Origin: Tenodera sinensis
Taxonomy: Eukaryota; Arthropoda; Insecta; Mantodea; Mantidae
Length of the DNA stretch: 64,000 nucleotides
Direction: 5' to 3'
Assembly: GCA_030765045.1 (NCBI GenBank)
Contig: CM060967.1
Coordinates: forward strand, 164,180,251 to 164,244,250
Shown here: piece after piece, positions 10,636 through 21,497 of the stretch
Layout: the number at the start of each line of letters is the position of its first letter
Numbering within the stretch: position 1 is the stretch's first letter
Made by a program: the position numbers and the translations under genes
Notes under the pieces: generated by a model
Database searches by the model: none
What the model was told of the DNA's origin: nothing
Seen by the model: the letters and a program-made list of their open reading frames with translations, nothing else

Positions 10636-11475
10636 TCTCAACTATTAAGTACGGGAAGTATTGTATTGGACCCAAAATTTGGATATCGAGATTTTACCGG
10701 AAATATGCTTTGAGGCTCCTTGAATAAAAAAGCACTTTTAGAAAAAGGTCCATGTGTGTGTCTGTCTGTGAACAGCATAACTCAAAAACGAAAAGTCGAT
10801 CTAAAACCTGTGTTGGTATTTAAGTTTAATATGTTTCAAGGATACGACACAAACATTTTTAAGAAAATTCCTCCGCCATAAACTACCATTTACATGGAAA
10901 ATTTTTCGAAAATTTTGATTTTCTCAAAAATGACTAACACTTTCGATTACAGTACAATATGTTCGAAGTATTTTTGTGGCAAATGAAATGCATATTATGA
11001 ATTTTCTGCTATAGCCCATTTAATCCTGTTTACTCTTCATAACTTTTGCATAACTGGTAAACCGTAAGAGATATGCAAAGTCTTACTATACAAAAATGTA
11101 GTCGTTCAAACACACAACTTTGTCAAACGATCTTTTCTGTGAAGTGCACTATTTCAGAGATATTCCTCGTTATTTGCCAGAATTTTGCAATACTCAGAGA
11201 CCGTTCTCAAATGGGAGGTCGCCATTCATTTTTTACCTCTTGCAAAGAGAACGGAATTACGAAGTCCCATAATAGCGACCACTCTTAAAACATGTGACTA
11301 CGGCTCAAAGCCTACTGTATTCCCATATTCCCCTTGTACCTACAAGAAAATTAGTAATGGGGTAATTTTTATAAATGCTTATCTCGACTAACATGAAGAA
11401 GATACAGGAATAAGTGTTTCCAAGAATAGTTCGTACAAGAGTAGAGAAAGTCCTGTGAGTACAGCACAGAGGTTT
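10636..11475 (+). mobile_element. RepA, full-length copy (+)
   Basis: It runs from GGGAAGTATTGTATTGG at the left through AACAGCATAACTCAAAAACG and GTAAACCGTAAGAGA. The right end is GTACAAGAGTAGAGAAAG followed by a GTGAGTACAGCAC-like tail. This roughly 840-bp copy and the minus copy at 30119-30895 define the family. There is no conserved open frame, so it is non-autonomous. Confidence 0.85.
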
Positions 11476-11515
11476 ATACTTACACCTAAAAGAAACTAAA
11501 CCCCTAGCGCAACAG

Positions 11516-11822
11516 CCCATGAAGGGCCAAAACTTTCCGCCCAGCCGCTGCGTCCTCCACCTCTGCCCACTATAGGCGTTATTGGTGGTGTGCAGTACTG
11601 GAGGGTGGGACGTGGTCAGCGTCCCGAGACCTCTCGGCCAGTTATGCGGCCTTCACCTGGGGTCGCTATTTCATTAAGTAGCTCCTCCGGGACCTAAAGA
11701 GGCTGAGTGCACCCCGTGTCATACCTCCCAGATGGGGAAACATCCCCATGCCAGTACAGGGGATCGAACCCGGGTCCTCCACGCCAGAGGCAGGCACACC
11801 ACTGAGCTACGGAGGCGGTCTT
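11516..11822 (-). mobile_element. tRNA-Ala-like SINE, family B
   Basis: Read on the minus strand from about 11820, box A is TAGCTCAGTGG and box B is GGTTCGATCCC. Both match Pol III consensus. The body is unusually GC-rich for this window and ends near GGCCCTTCATGGGC at 11516-11529. It is the only copy I see here. Intact boxes suggest a relatively young insertion. Confidence 0.85.
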
Positions 11823-12093
11823 ATATACTATCATGATGAAATGTTTATTTTTTGTGACTTCACTAGAAAAAGTTCCTCGCGATAAACCATTTCGAAATTT
11901 GGACTAATATTTTTATTCTAGGATAAAAATATATCTACCTTTTTAAAATGTCCCTAGGTTACTCTGTGTATGAGCTAGGGCTCCAAAAAGTTTTAAATGT
12001 ACAAATATATTCATTTTTCCAAAAAATTGTAACTTTTGTGTTTGGAAGTTAAAAACATATTTAAGAGGTGGAATCAGGACTGAAATATTCAAT

Positions 12094-12165
12094 GCCCTGG
12101 CCGGGATTTGAACCACGGATCTTCCGCTTATCGAGCGGCTGCTTTAACCACTAAGCTACCATGGC
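12094..12165 (-). other. tRNA-like cloverleaf, left arm (anticodon-position GAT)
   Basis: The acceptor strands GCCATGG and CCAGGGC pair at 6 of 7 positions. The D stem GCTT/AAGC is perfect. The anticodon stem pairs at 4 of 5, around a 7-nt loop TCGATAA. The T arm keeps the loop TTCAAAT but its stem is imperfect. C replaces the invariant U33, which argues against a working tRNA. Boxes A (TAGCTTAGTGG) and B (GGTTCAAATCC) are intact. Confidence 0.7.
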
Positions 12166-12303
12166 CAACTTGCCAGTACATTAAATTCCCCAGCTGATTC
12201 GTACTTTTCCCGGTTAGACCTCAAGGGAATCTCAAAACCGGTCTAACCGGGGAAAGTACGAGTACGAATCAGCTGGGAAATTTAATGTCGTACTGGCAAG
12301 TTG

Positions 12304-12375
12304 GCCATGGTAGCTTAGTGGTTAAAGAAGCCGCTCGATAAGCGGAAGATCCGTATTTCAAATCCCGGCTATGGC
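12304..12375 (+). other. tRNA-like cloverleaf, right arm
   Basis: It is the mirror copy of 12094-12165. The acceptor GCCATGG/CTATGGC pairs fully with one wobble. Box B is damaged (GTATTTCAAATCC), so Pol III promoter function is probably weaker than in the left arm. Confidence 0.65.
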
Positions 12376-12408
12376 ATTGAATTTTTCAGTCCTGATTCCA
12401 CCTCTTAA

Positions 12409-14119
12409 ACATTGTCCACACACGACTTGTGTGTTTAAGAACACCAGCAGTAAGTTTGTGGGCATAAATAAATCACAATATGCCTAAATAATCTGACAAA
12501 GCGTAGTGCAATTTTTATTTCTGTCTCTATGAACACGTGTAACAAATTTCATTAGTGCCATACAAAAACTGTTCCAAATGAACATTTTACAGGAAGAATA
12601 ATGCTGAAAATATCAATAGCGAGGAAACAATGATAAAATATTTGAATGCAGAGCTCACATTTCAACATAGAACATGGCATTTAAAAACGGCGTCCGGAAT
12701 TAATTAGGAATTTTTTGCATTCACGAATATCGCAGTTACTTGATAGAACTAAAATTATGTTTTTCCTTCATTGTTATGAAATTTCAGTAATATAAATATA
12801 TTGCTAATATCTAGAGGTTTTCGTTTTATTTTATACTGAAAATCATATTTTCTAAAATATATTTTAATGTGTGTCGAAGGCGGATATGCATATCTATATG
12901 TGTGTGTAGTGGATTGTTTATTTTTGCTTTCTTTTGTAAAACCAATGAGAGATTTTTGGACTTTAAAAGTACCGTTCCATATACCTACCGTAAGTAAAAA
13001 TTGAAGAACGTATTGTTTTATTAAATAAACAAATTATAATGTAAATTATACATAATGGCAGAAAAAATGTTTTCATTATATGAAGGCGTGTGCCTAAAAA
13101 CAGTCTAACCTTCAAAACCAAAAAGTTTTCGAGTAGTGCTGTCATCTCTTGTTTGGGACAAATGCTAAAGAATTTATGGATGATATACCACCAAAAAACT
13201 TGATTTTAAGTAAATATAACCACTTTTACTTTTTGTCATCCATTTGAGATCTTCTGAAGCATATAAATGGTATAAAAACAGAATAAAGTAAAATAGAACT
13301 GCCAACTTTATCATTGTTCAAAGGTGTCCTTGAATTGTTAAATTATGTGCGTTTAATTGTTCACAAACATTACAGAAGTCAGATTTTGACACCTGATTTT
13401 CATTGAGGGCAATTTGTATTAATTTCAAATAAGCATCGATGTAATAACTGAAGTTATTGTACAGTGGTGTTTCCGCTAATAATTATTAAAAAAAATGTAA
13501 TCTAGGTTATGTTTCACGAATAACAAGGAATATTTGTGTTATTTTGTAACTTTTTCATTCCGCAGTAGGAAATAAATGAAATACCTTGGACTCTGCATAC
13601 AAAAATAAGTTCGAGGTAAGTGCTGATCTAACTAATAAAACAAGGCAAATTCAACTAATTTGTTTTTTTAGTGTGCACAAAATCTATTCTTCTTTCTCCA
13701 GTTTCTTTCATATTGCAAGATTCCTGAGTACAAAGAAAAGTTCCAAGCATTGTTACATGGAACCACACCGACTGGAGAGTTCTTCCACTGAACTCAAAGC
13801 AAACTGCTCAAAACTTTCACAATATTTGTGTTCACTTTTCGTGACATAATTTGATTGGTTTGCTCCTGAAGTTCACTGTATCCTTATGTGATCACTGAAT
13901 CGAAATAACGGAATACACTTTGTTTTTGCACCAGAGCCGTATCGACATTACTGTTAAACATGAGTAGGTCTAGTCTATATGAAACACATCAAGTGCTGCC
14001 CACAATTTGTTACAGGGTTTTCAGACATCAGTAACTGGAGTTTTGCACAAGCGAATGTTGTAGTGTTTCTCATATCTGCTCTAATACCTATATGCTAAAC
14101 ATCTGGATTTCTGTTGGAA
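12409..14119. other. AT-rich DNA, no feature recognised
   Basis: Long AT-rich interval with no shared repeats and no supported open frame. The frames at 12963-13145 and 13586-13849 have no recognisable domain. Confidence 0.45.
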
Positions 14120-14620
14120 TTTAGCTTCTTTTCTGTACACAGATGATAGTGGTATGTACTGGTAGTTGAGGACAATATCACAAACATTTCTGGACTTATA
14201 ATTTTACTTATTAATAGTATAATGTTTTCAGGTTGGTTAGTACCTTGAAGTCGGTGTGCCACAGAAAACTTGACACAGAGTGGGCGGAACAAGTAATGAA
14301 CTAATGGAATTGAGCTGAAATTCTTTCTACAAGCAAAAACAGATAGTCTTTATCACAGGCCTTGTTCATTTCACGGCGCAGTTACAATCATGCAAAAAAA
14401 ATATCAGGTTTTAAGTTTTATGATTGATTTATGGGAAAACTGTCAGATGAAGAGAAAATAAATGGGAATATGAGTAAGACAGCGAGTAAGAAGTAAGAAA
14501 TGAGTAAGAAATCAACTAAGACAGCGAAGTGGATATATATTAAAGTATCGTACATCAAAATATACCCCCAACACTTTGTATATATTTCTGAATTCTCCAT
14601 AGAGCGAAGGACTCGTTGGG
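14120..14620 (+). repeat. RepC copy 2
   Basis: It shares ATGTTTTCAGGTTGGTTAGT, CTTGTTCATTTCACGGCG, ATCATGCAAAAAAAA and a GGGAAAACTGT stretch with the other two copies. Like copy 3 it extends through a GAAGTGGAT segment to the AACACTTTGTAT segment. Confidence 0.7.
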
Positions 14621-14864
14621 TATGAAGGTCCGTGGTGTATTATACGAATCATTGGCATGATCCTTGATCAATATTGCCTCACCTGGAGGTGCTTTTCAGC
14701 ATAAAGCAGCTTCAAGTATTCCATTTTGTCATCACTGGTAGAAACAATTTAGGGCTCTCGGATGGATACTTTTCTTTGCGAAATCGAACATATAGCTATT
14801 TTCTCTTTCTCGTATCTAATTAGAAGTATAGTTTTACTATTAGTCACCGCTGCATCGAGATTCC

Positions 14865-14965
14865 TCAGGGAGTATCAAAACACGTGCTCGTATTTCCAAT
14901 GAAATCTCGGTATCCAATTTTTTAGTAGAACACAACACTCCTGCCTACTGTACCTAATTTTTACT
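14865..14965 (-). repeat. RepA left-end fragment (-)
   Basis: TATCAAAACACGTGC, AATGAAATCTCGGTATCC and CTCCTGCCTACTGTAC align to the left terminal 100 bp of RepA on the minus strand. The rest of the element is missing. Confidence 0.7.
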
Positions 14966-15763
14966 AGAGAAATTATTACCTATTATAGGTCCTATGTTTT
15001 TCGAGTTCGCGATAAAACTGACTTACTAAAAATATTCCCTTAAATGCATTGAAGACTTTCATTAACCTACTAAGTCCGCAACAGAAAATAAAACCACCAC
15101 AGTTCAGCGTGTAAAAACAGCATTGATAGCAGCCTCCGACACGATTAGACGATTTAAGGAGAGCTATACCTACCTACATAAATACCTAAAATTAAAGGAA
15201 GGAACATTTTGAGAGCAAGTGGCTAAAATAAATGTAAAGCAATTTTATTAAGATCCAAGCAACATATTAATTGAATATTCTAACTTTAAGAAGTATATTC
15301 ATAGCTTTAGCAGTTTAAGGCATGATATGTTACGTAGGGATGTTCCTTAATAGAATGGTATTGGATAATTTTTGTAGGGATATATCTACCTACAGCTTAA
15401 AATTTACAAAAAGAATCAAGTTTTAAAAATATTTTATTGGATGAGGTGAATAGTTAAAGTATATTTTGTAGACATAATTATTTAAATATCTGCATTAGTT
15501 TCAAAATAATTATTTAAAAGCCAACATGCTGCATCATGTTGTACATAGTTAAAAGGCACCTAAAATTAGATATCAAAGCTTTAAAGCTCATTTCCCACAA
15601 AATGCCTACATTTTTCTAGAACTTCACATCGATAATCCAAAAACTGTTGAAGGGATTTGAATAAAACTTCTTGTGCCTACTTGTAACGTATACATAAACT
15701 AGGAATCTGGTCAGAATTATGGCCCTTAGATATTCTGAAAAAAAAGAAAGAAAAAATTTACAA
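14966..15763. other. no feature recognised
   Basis: AT-rich interval without repeats or coding signal that I can support. Confidence 0.4.
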
Positions 15764-16060
15764 GATGCCTGTCGGGGAGCACAGGATCCTATGGACAAGA
15801 CAGAGTGAAGACGTGGAAGCGGGTGGTTAGACAATCACCTGGTATGATAGTGAGATAATGGAATGCAGGAGAAAACGATGAATAGAAAGGTAACGAGGAG
15901 TAATTGGTGGAACGAGAAGCGGGACAAACCGGAGAACCCGGAGAAAATCCGCCCAGACGCCGCTTCGTCCACCACGAATACCACATGCGGGTCCCTGGGA
16001 TCGAACCCGGGTCACCTAGGTGGTAGACGAACGGTGTAATCGCTCGGTCATGGCGCCGCC
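15764..16060 (-). mobile_element. tRNA-derived SINE, family A (copy 2)
   Basis: It starts at 16060 on the minus strand with GGCGGCGCCATGACC. It retains a perfect box B (GGGTTCGATCCC), but box A is changed to TGACCGAGCGA. The body ends near 15764 at the GATGCCTGTCGGGGAGC segment and is followed (on -) by a T-rich stretch. It aligns over its length to the copies at 122-443 and 40424-40722. Confidence 0.9.
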
Positions 16061-16675
16061 AAATAATATGAACACTTGCTTTGCTAATTTGAATATTAAT
16101 TCATGATGCTGCCTGTGCAAATAGAAGCCTGTAATTCTTGCGGTCATTTTTCTAAAATAATAAGCTTTAAAATGAAACAATAGAATTGAAATATCTTTAA
16201 AAAGATCAATATATTAGGTATAAACCTGGTCTCAGCATACAAAGGTGGCGTCACTTTGAATAGTTAAATTAGGCGTGTAAACCAAATTTGTGAAATTTAA
16301 ATTAGTTTCATCTGGCATGAAAAATGTATTATATTCTAAGACATCAATAGCAACTTGGTTGATCCATAACTAGGAATTAACTATTAAATATTAGCCATTA
16401 AGCGAAAACGTATACCCTTAAGTGCACTAAAGGTAAACTTTGTGAAGTCGTGTGGCGAGTGCCTGACCGCAGATAGTACAATCACGTGTCTGGGAGAGTT
16501 TTCTCCTGAAGTTTTACTTCCTCCTGCAGACAATGCCAGGAAATACAAGGAGCTGAAAGGCTTTAGATTTGATTACATCATCACTAGCTTGTTACAAATC
16601 TTTGCACTGTGTATGGGAAACTTAAAGTGCAGACTGCACTGAGATGAGGCAGAAAATAACTATCTTGTGGAAAAG
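16061..16675. other. no assigned feature
   Basis: An open frame at 16442-16642 has a fairly protein-like composition (CGECL..., then KYKELKGFRFDYI) but begins with GTG. I recognise no family, and it may be chance or an old transposase scrap. Confidence 0.3.
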
Positions 16676-16800
16676 GAATTTAATGTCATATCGGAACGTT
16701 GGCCATGATAGTTTGGTGGTTAGAGCAGCCGGACGGTAGTCGGTAGATCCGTGGTTCAAATCCCGGTCATGGCATTCTATTTTTCAGTCTCACTCTACCC
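16676..16800 (+). mobile_element. tRNA-like SINE, family C (single unit)
   Basis: It is preceded by AATTTAATGTCATATCGGAA and followed by a body with TTTTTCAGTCTCACTC, as in the hairpin at 12061-12408. The cloverleaf is 16702-16774. Its acceptor GCCATGA/TCATGGC pairs 7 of 7 and its anticodon stem pairs 5 of 5 with wobbles, around the loop ACGGTAG (GGT at anticodon position). The T arm is the same imperfect one as in the hairpin copies. C is again at position 33. Confidence 0.8.
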
Positions 16801-18767
16801 TTTCCAATACTGTACGCATCTTACAAGCAACAAACTGTTATCTTCGTACTTTCCTGTGGAATTACGCGTCCAAGTTGGATCAAAAACCATTTAATTTTTC
16901 GAAATCGGCTGATAAAAGAACAAAATGCCACTCAACTATTTTGTTTGTAATCCTTCTATGAACCACATATTAGAAAGAATGTAATGACTTCCCTTCCACC
17001 CTGTACATATTATCTAGTGCAGAGGTAGGCAGAAGTGAATTCATGAACTCGTGTGATTCGTGTACCTTTCGCCGTGTAATCTCAGAAAATCGCAATCTCT
17101 CCTAGGAAATGCCATACTCTTTCCACAACATCGCGAGAAACAACTGAAAAGCGGTAGGCACTTTAAAAAATGACAAAAATGCTGAAAAATGTAACCCAAT
17201 GATAATGGTTATCACTGAAGACATAAAAATTATATTTGACATTAATTTGTATTTTAAGAGTTTATATTTGTTGTGCAAGATGCTTATACAATAGTTATTC
17301 AGAATGAGCACGACTTCATACGCTATTCCCAGAAAGCTCGAAATATTTATGCATTTTATTTTCCAGTTTAATTAAAATCGTTAGACACACATCTACAAAA
17401 TAAAAAAAGTAATTTAAAAATATCCATATGTAGAGTGGTTTGAAGTTATAGGACTTTTAAAACCTTTTTGTTATATCTTTGGAAGATATATTTAAATACG
17501 AAATTCAAAATTATTCAGCGATTTCTTTTCATGAACCTTTTTTTTTTCTGAATGTGCAGTTCTGGTGTAGTCTCAGTTGGTATAATATTTTTTGGATGAA
17601 ATGCAATTTTTTGCCTTATTTATAGGGACGTTGCAAAGAAATTAAAACATTAAAAAATAAATGAATAATTCTAGAAATGAATAGTGTAACTGTTTAGAAT
17701 ACAATTTTCCTTGCTTTGTGTTTTTATCTACGATGATTTAGCTGTAAAAATTGAGGCACTCTGGAAAGTGAACTCTAAGCTTTCAGATAATTTTGAAAAC
17801 GTATCTGCAAACTTTACTGATAAATAACAGAGTAGCTCAGTGCCATTAAAGCATCCACTAACTGACAGATCCGCGCTGAGAAAAGTTACCAATAAAACCA
17901 CACTTGGACAGCCCTACAGCTATAACCAATAAAATATTCCTTACTGAGCACTGTCGTGCACGTTGCCTAGCTTTTGTTTTTTTATCAGAGAGACAAGTGA
18001 TGACGAATCGATAAGAAAATAACATGGCAGCAAATGTACTTAATAAATTAGGAGTAAATGTTGACGTTATAACTTTTGCATAGTCACTCTTTACTTTAAA
18101 CTCTGAAGAGATGGAATATATTATCTGTCAATATTGGCAGCTGATTCTCATATGGCTTCTAGCGCCTACTGAAATATTTACCTCTTTTTTTTCTGCAGTT
18201 TCTACGATATGTAGAACGTTGTAAGAGAAGAAAGAAGAAAAGAAGGAGGGGAAATATAGATGGGAATACTCCCATGGATACCATATTTTGTAATTAGGTT
18301 ATGTTTAAGATAATGGCATTGTAAATTAACATACCAACAGCACTCAAAACAAAATTAGATTAAGGGGACAGTCAATGAAAATCCTAAATTTCATACTTTT
18401 AAAATTCGGACTTTCAAATGTTGAGTGTTTGTTTTTCATATTGGGTACAAAAATTGTTTCTTTATTTACGATTTTTAATTTTAGTGTATCATATCTTTAC
18501 TGTTAAATATCTTTGATAATATACGTACACAATGAAGTTCGTTTCTGTTAGTGTTTTCTTGTTTAGAATTTTCTATTAGGTATTTCATCCACTTCAAGTG
18601 TTGGTTCTCCAGATTGTTAGGATAGTTTGGTCAATGAAGTATTTGTGAAGATATGTTTAACTGCGGATTTAATACTGAATTTGTGATGGCAACACTAACA
18701 GAAAGACGTAAATTATCAGGAAGCGTTGATTATCGTGCCATGAAGTACATAAGTCAAGAAAATCCCC
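16801..18767. other. AT-rich DNA, no feature recognised
   Basis: No repeat shared elsewhere in the window and no supported coding region. Several poly(T) and poly(A) runs of 8-12 bases. Confidence 0.4.
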
Positions 18768-19005
18768 TACTCCAAATTATTTATCCTTCACATCGAATTT
18801 TTTTTAATTTCCTCAGAAATGTCTGGAAAGATTTTGATTAAAATATTGCATTTTAAGATATTTTCATACAAAATTAAAAGGTACATACGTATGTCCTGAA
18901 TTATTTGGAAATAGCCTCTGATGTAACTCGTAAACCGCGAGGGATAGACAAAAGCTTACAGCACAAAAAAGTAGATCTCGCTAAAGCTTACAGTGATATC
19001 AAACT
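18768..19005 (+). repeat. RepA internal fragment (+)
   Basis: TTTTGATTAAAATATTGCATT and AACTCGTAAACCGCGAGGGATAGACA match the central and right-central part of RepA. Confidence 0.7.
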
Positions 19006-19203
19006 TTTTCTGACCAAGTTTGATATTTAACCGACTACGTCTTTTACAGTTATTCTGCTCTCTCGCTCTCTCACACAATTTTTTCTGAAAATCTTCTTTA
19101 TTCAGGGCTCTCAAAACATTTGTTTCCTGTGAAATCTTGGTATCGAATTTTTGGACGGAATGCGATGCTTGCTTTACTTCTTGTAAATACGTAGTAGAGA
19201 AAG
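19006..19203 (-). repeat. RepA left-half fragment (-)
   Basis: It runs from a TTTAACCGACT segment through CTCTCAAAACATTTG and GTGAAATCTTGGTATCG to CGTAGTAGAGAAAGTA, the RepA left end on the minus strand. It abuts the + fragment 18768-19005 in opposite orientation. Confidence 0.75.
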
Positions 19204-19436
19204 TAAAGGGGATAGCATGTTCAACACGTCACCAGGTGAGGGCAATTTGAATCGTCACGTAACTCTCATTTTCACTGTGATAACAGAAATATTTATATCA
19301 AACGTTCTGTGAGAATCACACATCAATTAGCATTTACATCTCATTCTCTGTATGATCTCCCCGAAAAGTAAGCATTACCTTGGCACGTCTCAACAAATTA
19401 GGATTACTATTAAAATGTATTTCGCTTGCTAAGGTC

Positions 19437-19551
19437 GCTCTTAGTTGTCAGGATCATATCAGTGCCGGGAATTTCGACCTGTAGATTTTTTTTATTTACT
19501 TATTCTTAAATGCCAATAAACCTACTGACAGGGTGCTGTCGCTATTAAGTA
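19437..19551 (-). mobile_element. SINE family D, 3' half (interrupted)
   Basis: TTGTCAGGATCATATCAGTG, then CCAATAAACCTACTGACA and GGTGCTGTCGCTATTAA align to the SINE at 31437-31625. The match stops at 19551, where a MITE begins, and resumes at 19933. Confidence 0.8.
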
Positions 19552-19932
19552 CAGATATGGAAAAAATGATTGAGCGCATTAAGAGAGCAGAATAATTCTA
19601 AGTCCCATGTCCTGCTGTAGTGCGATTTACACAAGTCGATATTTCCAACATGATTACTGATAGCCTGTGCGTGCAACAGACGATTACAAGTGGAAGAAAC
19701 AGTTTACTATACCGTCCCTTTCCTTATCAGGAGCAAATACAAATGTGAGTGATGATTCAAGACAGAATTTTTGTGTGTCCGACAGAAGATACATAAAACA
19801 GACTGTCAATAAACTCAGCTGAATGTTGGAAATATCGATTTGTGTAAACCGCGTTCCAACACGACGTGGGATGTACTCATACATAGGTATATTCCACTCT
19901 CCTAATATGCTGTATCATTTTTACCATGGCTG
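19552..19932. mobile_element. 381-bp MITE with inverted ends of about 110 bp, inserted in a SINE
   Basis: The left end CAGATATGGAAAAAATGAT and the right end ATCATTTTTACCATGGCTG are inverted copies. The similarity continues inward to GATTTACACAAGTCGATATT (from 19624) against its inverse AATATCGATTTGTGTAAAC (19829-19849). It lies exactly between two halves of a family-D SINE. The left flank is TA and the right flank CA, which would fit a mutated TA duplication of the Tc1/mariner/pogo type. It encodes nothing. Confidence 0.85.
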
Positions 19933-20030
19933 CACACTTAAAAACCATCAGCCTGGGCCACATTTGAACCACAACCTTGGGATTAGCAGGTCAGCATCTA
20001 GCCAAATGAGCCACCCAGACCCACTATAAA
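19933..20030 (-). mobile_element. SINE family D, tRNA-like 5' half (interrupted)
   Basis: On the minus strand it begins near 20030 with GGGTCTGGGTGGCTCATTTGG (box A region). It has box B GTGGTTCAAATG and ends at TGGTTTTTAAGTG, where the MITE interrupts it. It continues at 19437-19551 and aligns with 31437-31625. Confidence 0.82.
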
Positions 20031-20099
20031 AGTACTAGGGCTGTGACTTTAGACAGATTATCTGGCACGAAGTTCATAATGTGAAGCATTTGAGCTGCA

Positions 20100-20335
20100 A
20101 TTGTATGAAGCAGAACATTTTATAAAGGACTATTGTAAAGAGAAAAGAGTGTATTTAAATGGAGATATTTGGAATTAAAGGGGTCACCTTTTATGGGATA
20201 GGATTCTGACAGAGACACTTCTCCAAGAATTACCGCAACAAAATGACACTATACAAGTAGTAATCCTGCACGCAGATGATTTAATGATGTTAATAGAAGC
20301 GGAAAGTCTTAAAGAGCTAGATGAGTAAAATAATT
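20100..20335 (+). pseudogene. decayed R1-like LINE reverse-transcriptase fragment (palm)
   Basis: One frame reads KDYCKEKRVYLNGDIWN, then after a stop LLWDRILTETLLQELPQ and VVILHADDLMMLIEAESL, ending at a stop. The order is the R1-clade pattern: a DYL-x-R-R-V segment, an LLWD segment after the PQGS motif, and a (Y)ADD catalytic box followed by LLVEG. The PQGS motif is corrupted and the ADD box has His in place of the usual Tyr. It is distinct from the I-type element that follows. Confidence 0.7.
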
Positions 20336-21257
20336 AAGATAACTCATTCGGCGTGACATTTTTTGATCTTGTCAAGTCCCTTCGGGCTGGGATATTTTTA
20401 CTGGAATGTTAAACAAAAAATATTTATTCTGCATTACAATTAAGCAACTCTGTTATAAACTTTGCTATTAAGATTCTTTACATGCGTTCTTTACACATAG
20501 ATACGTATTACACATCAAGTAGGTACTTTAATAGTCCAAAGGGTAGACTTCAGAGCAGTCATTTTCATTTCTACCTGGTACACCATTCTGTGCATTTTGT
20601 TCTTCCTCTTTAGGAAGCTTGGAACCTTTTCCTCACCACAGTCACGACTATCGAAACTGAATTCGCTAGAATCGAAGGTAAAATCCTCATAGTTGCTCTC
20701 ATCAACTTTCTAATTATATTTTCGTGATTTCATCGTCTGTCAAAACCTTACAACACCACCATCTTTGCTTGGTGCTTCATAGTAATCACGTGTATAGCGC
20801 GAACGTGATAGGAACTTGTTCTCGTATACTTTCAAATGCTTATGTTATGAACAAAAGTTCCACAGAGAGTCAAAGCAAACGTGTAACAAACGAACATCAG
20901 GTAGGTGTCTGTGGTAAAAGGGAAAATTCTCGTACTACCAGAAGTCGGAGAACAGAACCGTTGCACGCTTCAGGCCCAATGGGTTGGAATATTGGTGCGG
21001 AAGTGTCAAATTAGACGTAGCACTGCATAAACCTGCTTAGATACATCATACTAAAACGAAGCCTGAAAGGGAATCCCGTAAGATTAACAATGTGGAATGT
21101 ATAGGTACTTGAAAATAGTAGCGCTGGGATTTACCTTGTTCATTTTATTGATTTTTGACATCTTTGTCCTCCTTTTTGTAGTTTTGTTTATGTTTGTAGT
21201 GTTTGTTGAAAGCTTCTGTAATTTTATGGTTGTTTGTCAGTATTTCTTATTCAAAAT
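20336..21257. other. no feature recognised
   Basis: Mixed sequence upstream of the LINE insertion. The frame at 20724-21014 shows no domain. The stretch 21097-21257 is T-rich and looks continuous in composition with 26723-27000 on the far side of the LINE. Confidence 0.4.
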
Positions 21258-21270
21258 AAAAACAAGTTGG
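21258..21270. repeat. 5' target-site duplication of the full-length LINE
   Basis: AAAAACAAGTTGG here is repeated exactly at 26710-26722, just after the poly(A) tail. The left A residues are ambiguous against the tail, but CAAGTTGG is not. Confidence 0.92.
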
Positions 21271-21497
21271 GAGATTCACAGGAGGCCGTGACAGCAAAGA
21301 AATCAACTTTTAAACGTTCTCCGATACACATCAATAATCTGAATCCAAAAGACGCTCACCGTACATAACGGATAAGTAGAACGAGTCTACTAAATATGCT
21401 TTCTCGTATGTTAACAATTAAACGAGTATAACAAGCGGGTTAGTAAGACATTATTAAAAATCCTCACACAGCAAACTAGTGTACACCATCAGAAGCA
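21271..21497 (+). promoter_or_regulatory. LINE 5'UTR, presumed internal Pol II promoter
   Basis: The 227 bp between the element start and the ORF1 ATG have no open frame. Full-length I-group elements carry an internal promoter in this position, so I infer one here. I see no unambiguous initiator or downstream promoter element. Confidence 0.5.

Larger units (their letters stand above)
12061..12408. mobile_element. long hairpin: two inverted tRNA-like SINE units (family C)
   Basis: The left arm (12061-12220) and right arm (12240-12408) are near-perfect inverted copies with a spacer of about 19 bp. Each arm contains a tRNA-like cloverleaf (12094-12165 on -, 12304-12375 on +). Outside it is a shared 3' body with GAATCAGGACTGAAA, and inside a shared 5' extension with CGAATCAGCTGG. 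The right arm has a small GAGTAC insertion and a few substitutions. A third, single unit is at 16676-16800. Whether this is one foldback element or two head-to-head SINEs is open. Confidence 0.9.

Noticed and set aside
11760..11822. A functional tRNA-Ala gene
   Set aside because: Boxes A and B are good, but the anticodon arm does not fold properly and a SINE body follows.
12094..12165. A functional tRNA-Ile gene
   Set aside because: C at position 33, an imperfect T stem and SINE body sequence on both sides shared with other copies. It is a SINE head.
16442..16642. Small gene (66 codons)
   Set aside because: Non-ATG start, no recognised domain, no splice or promoter context.
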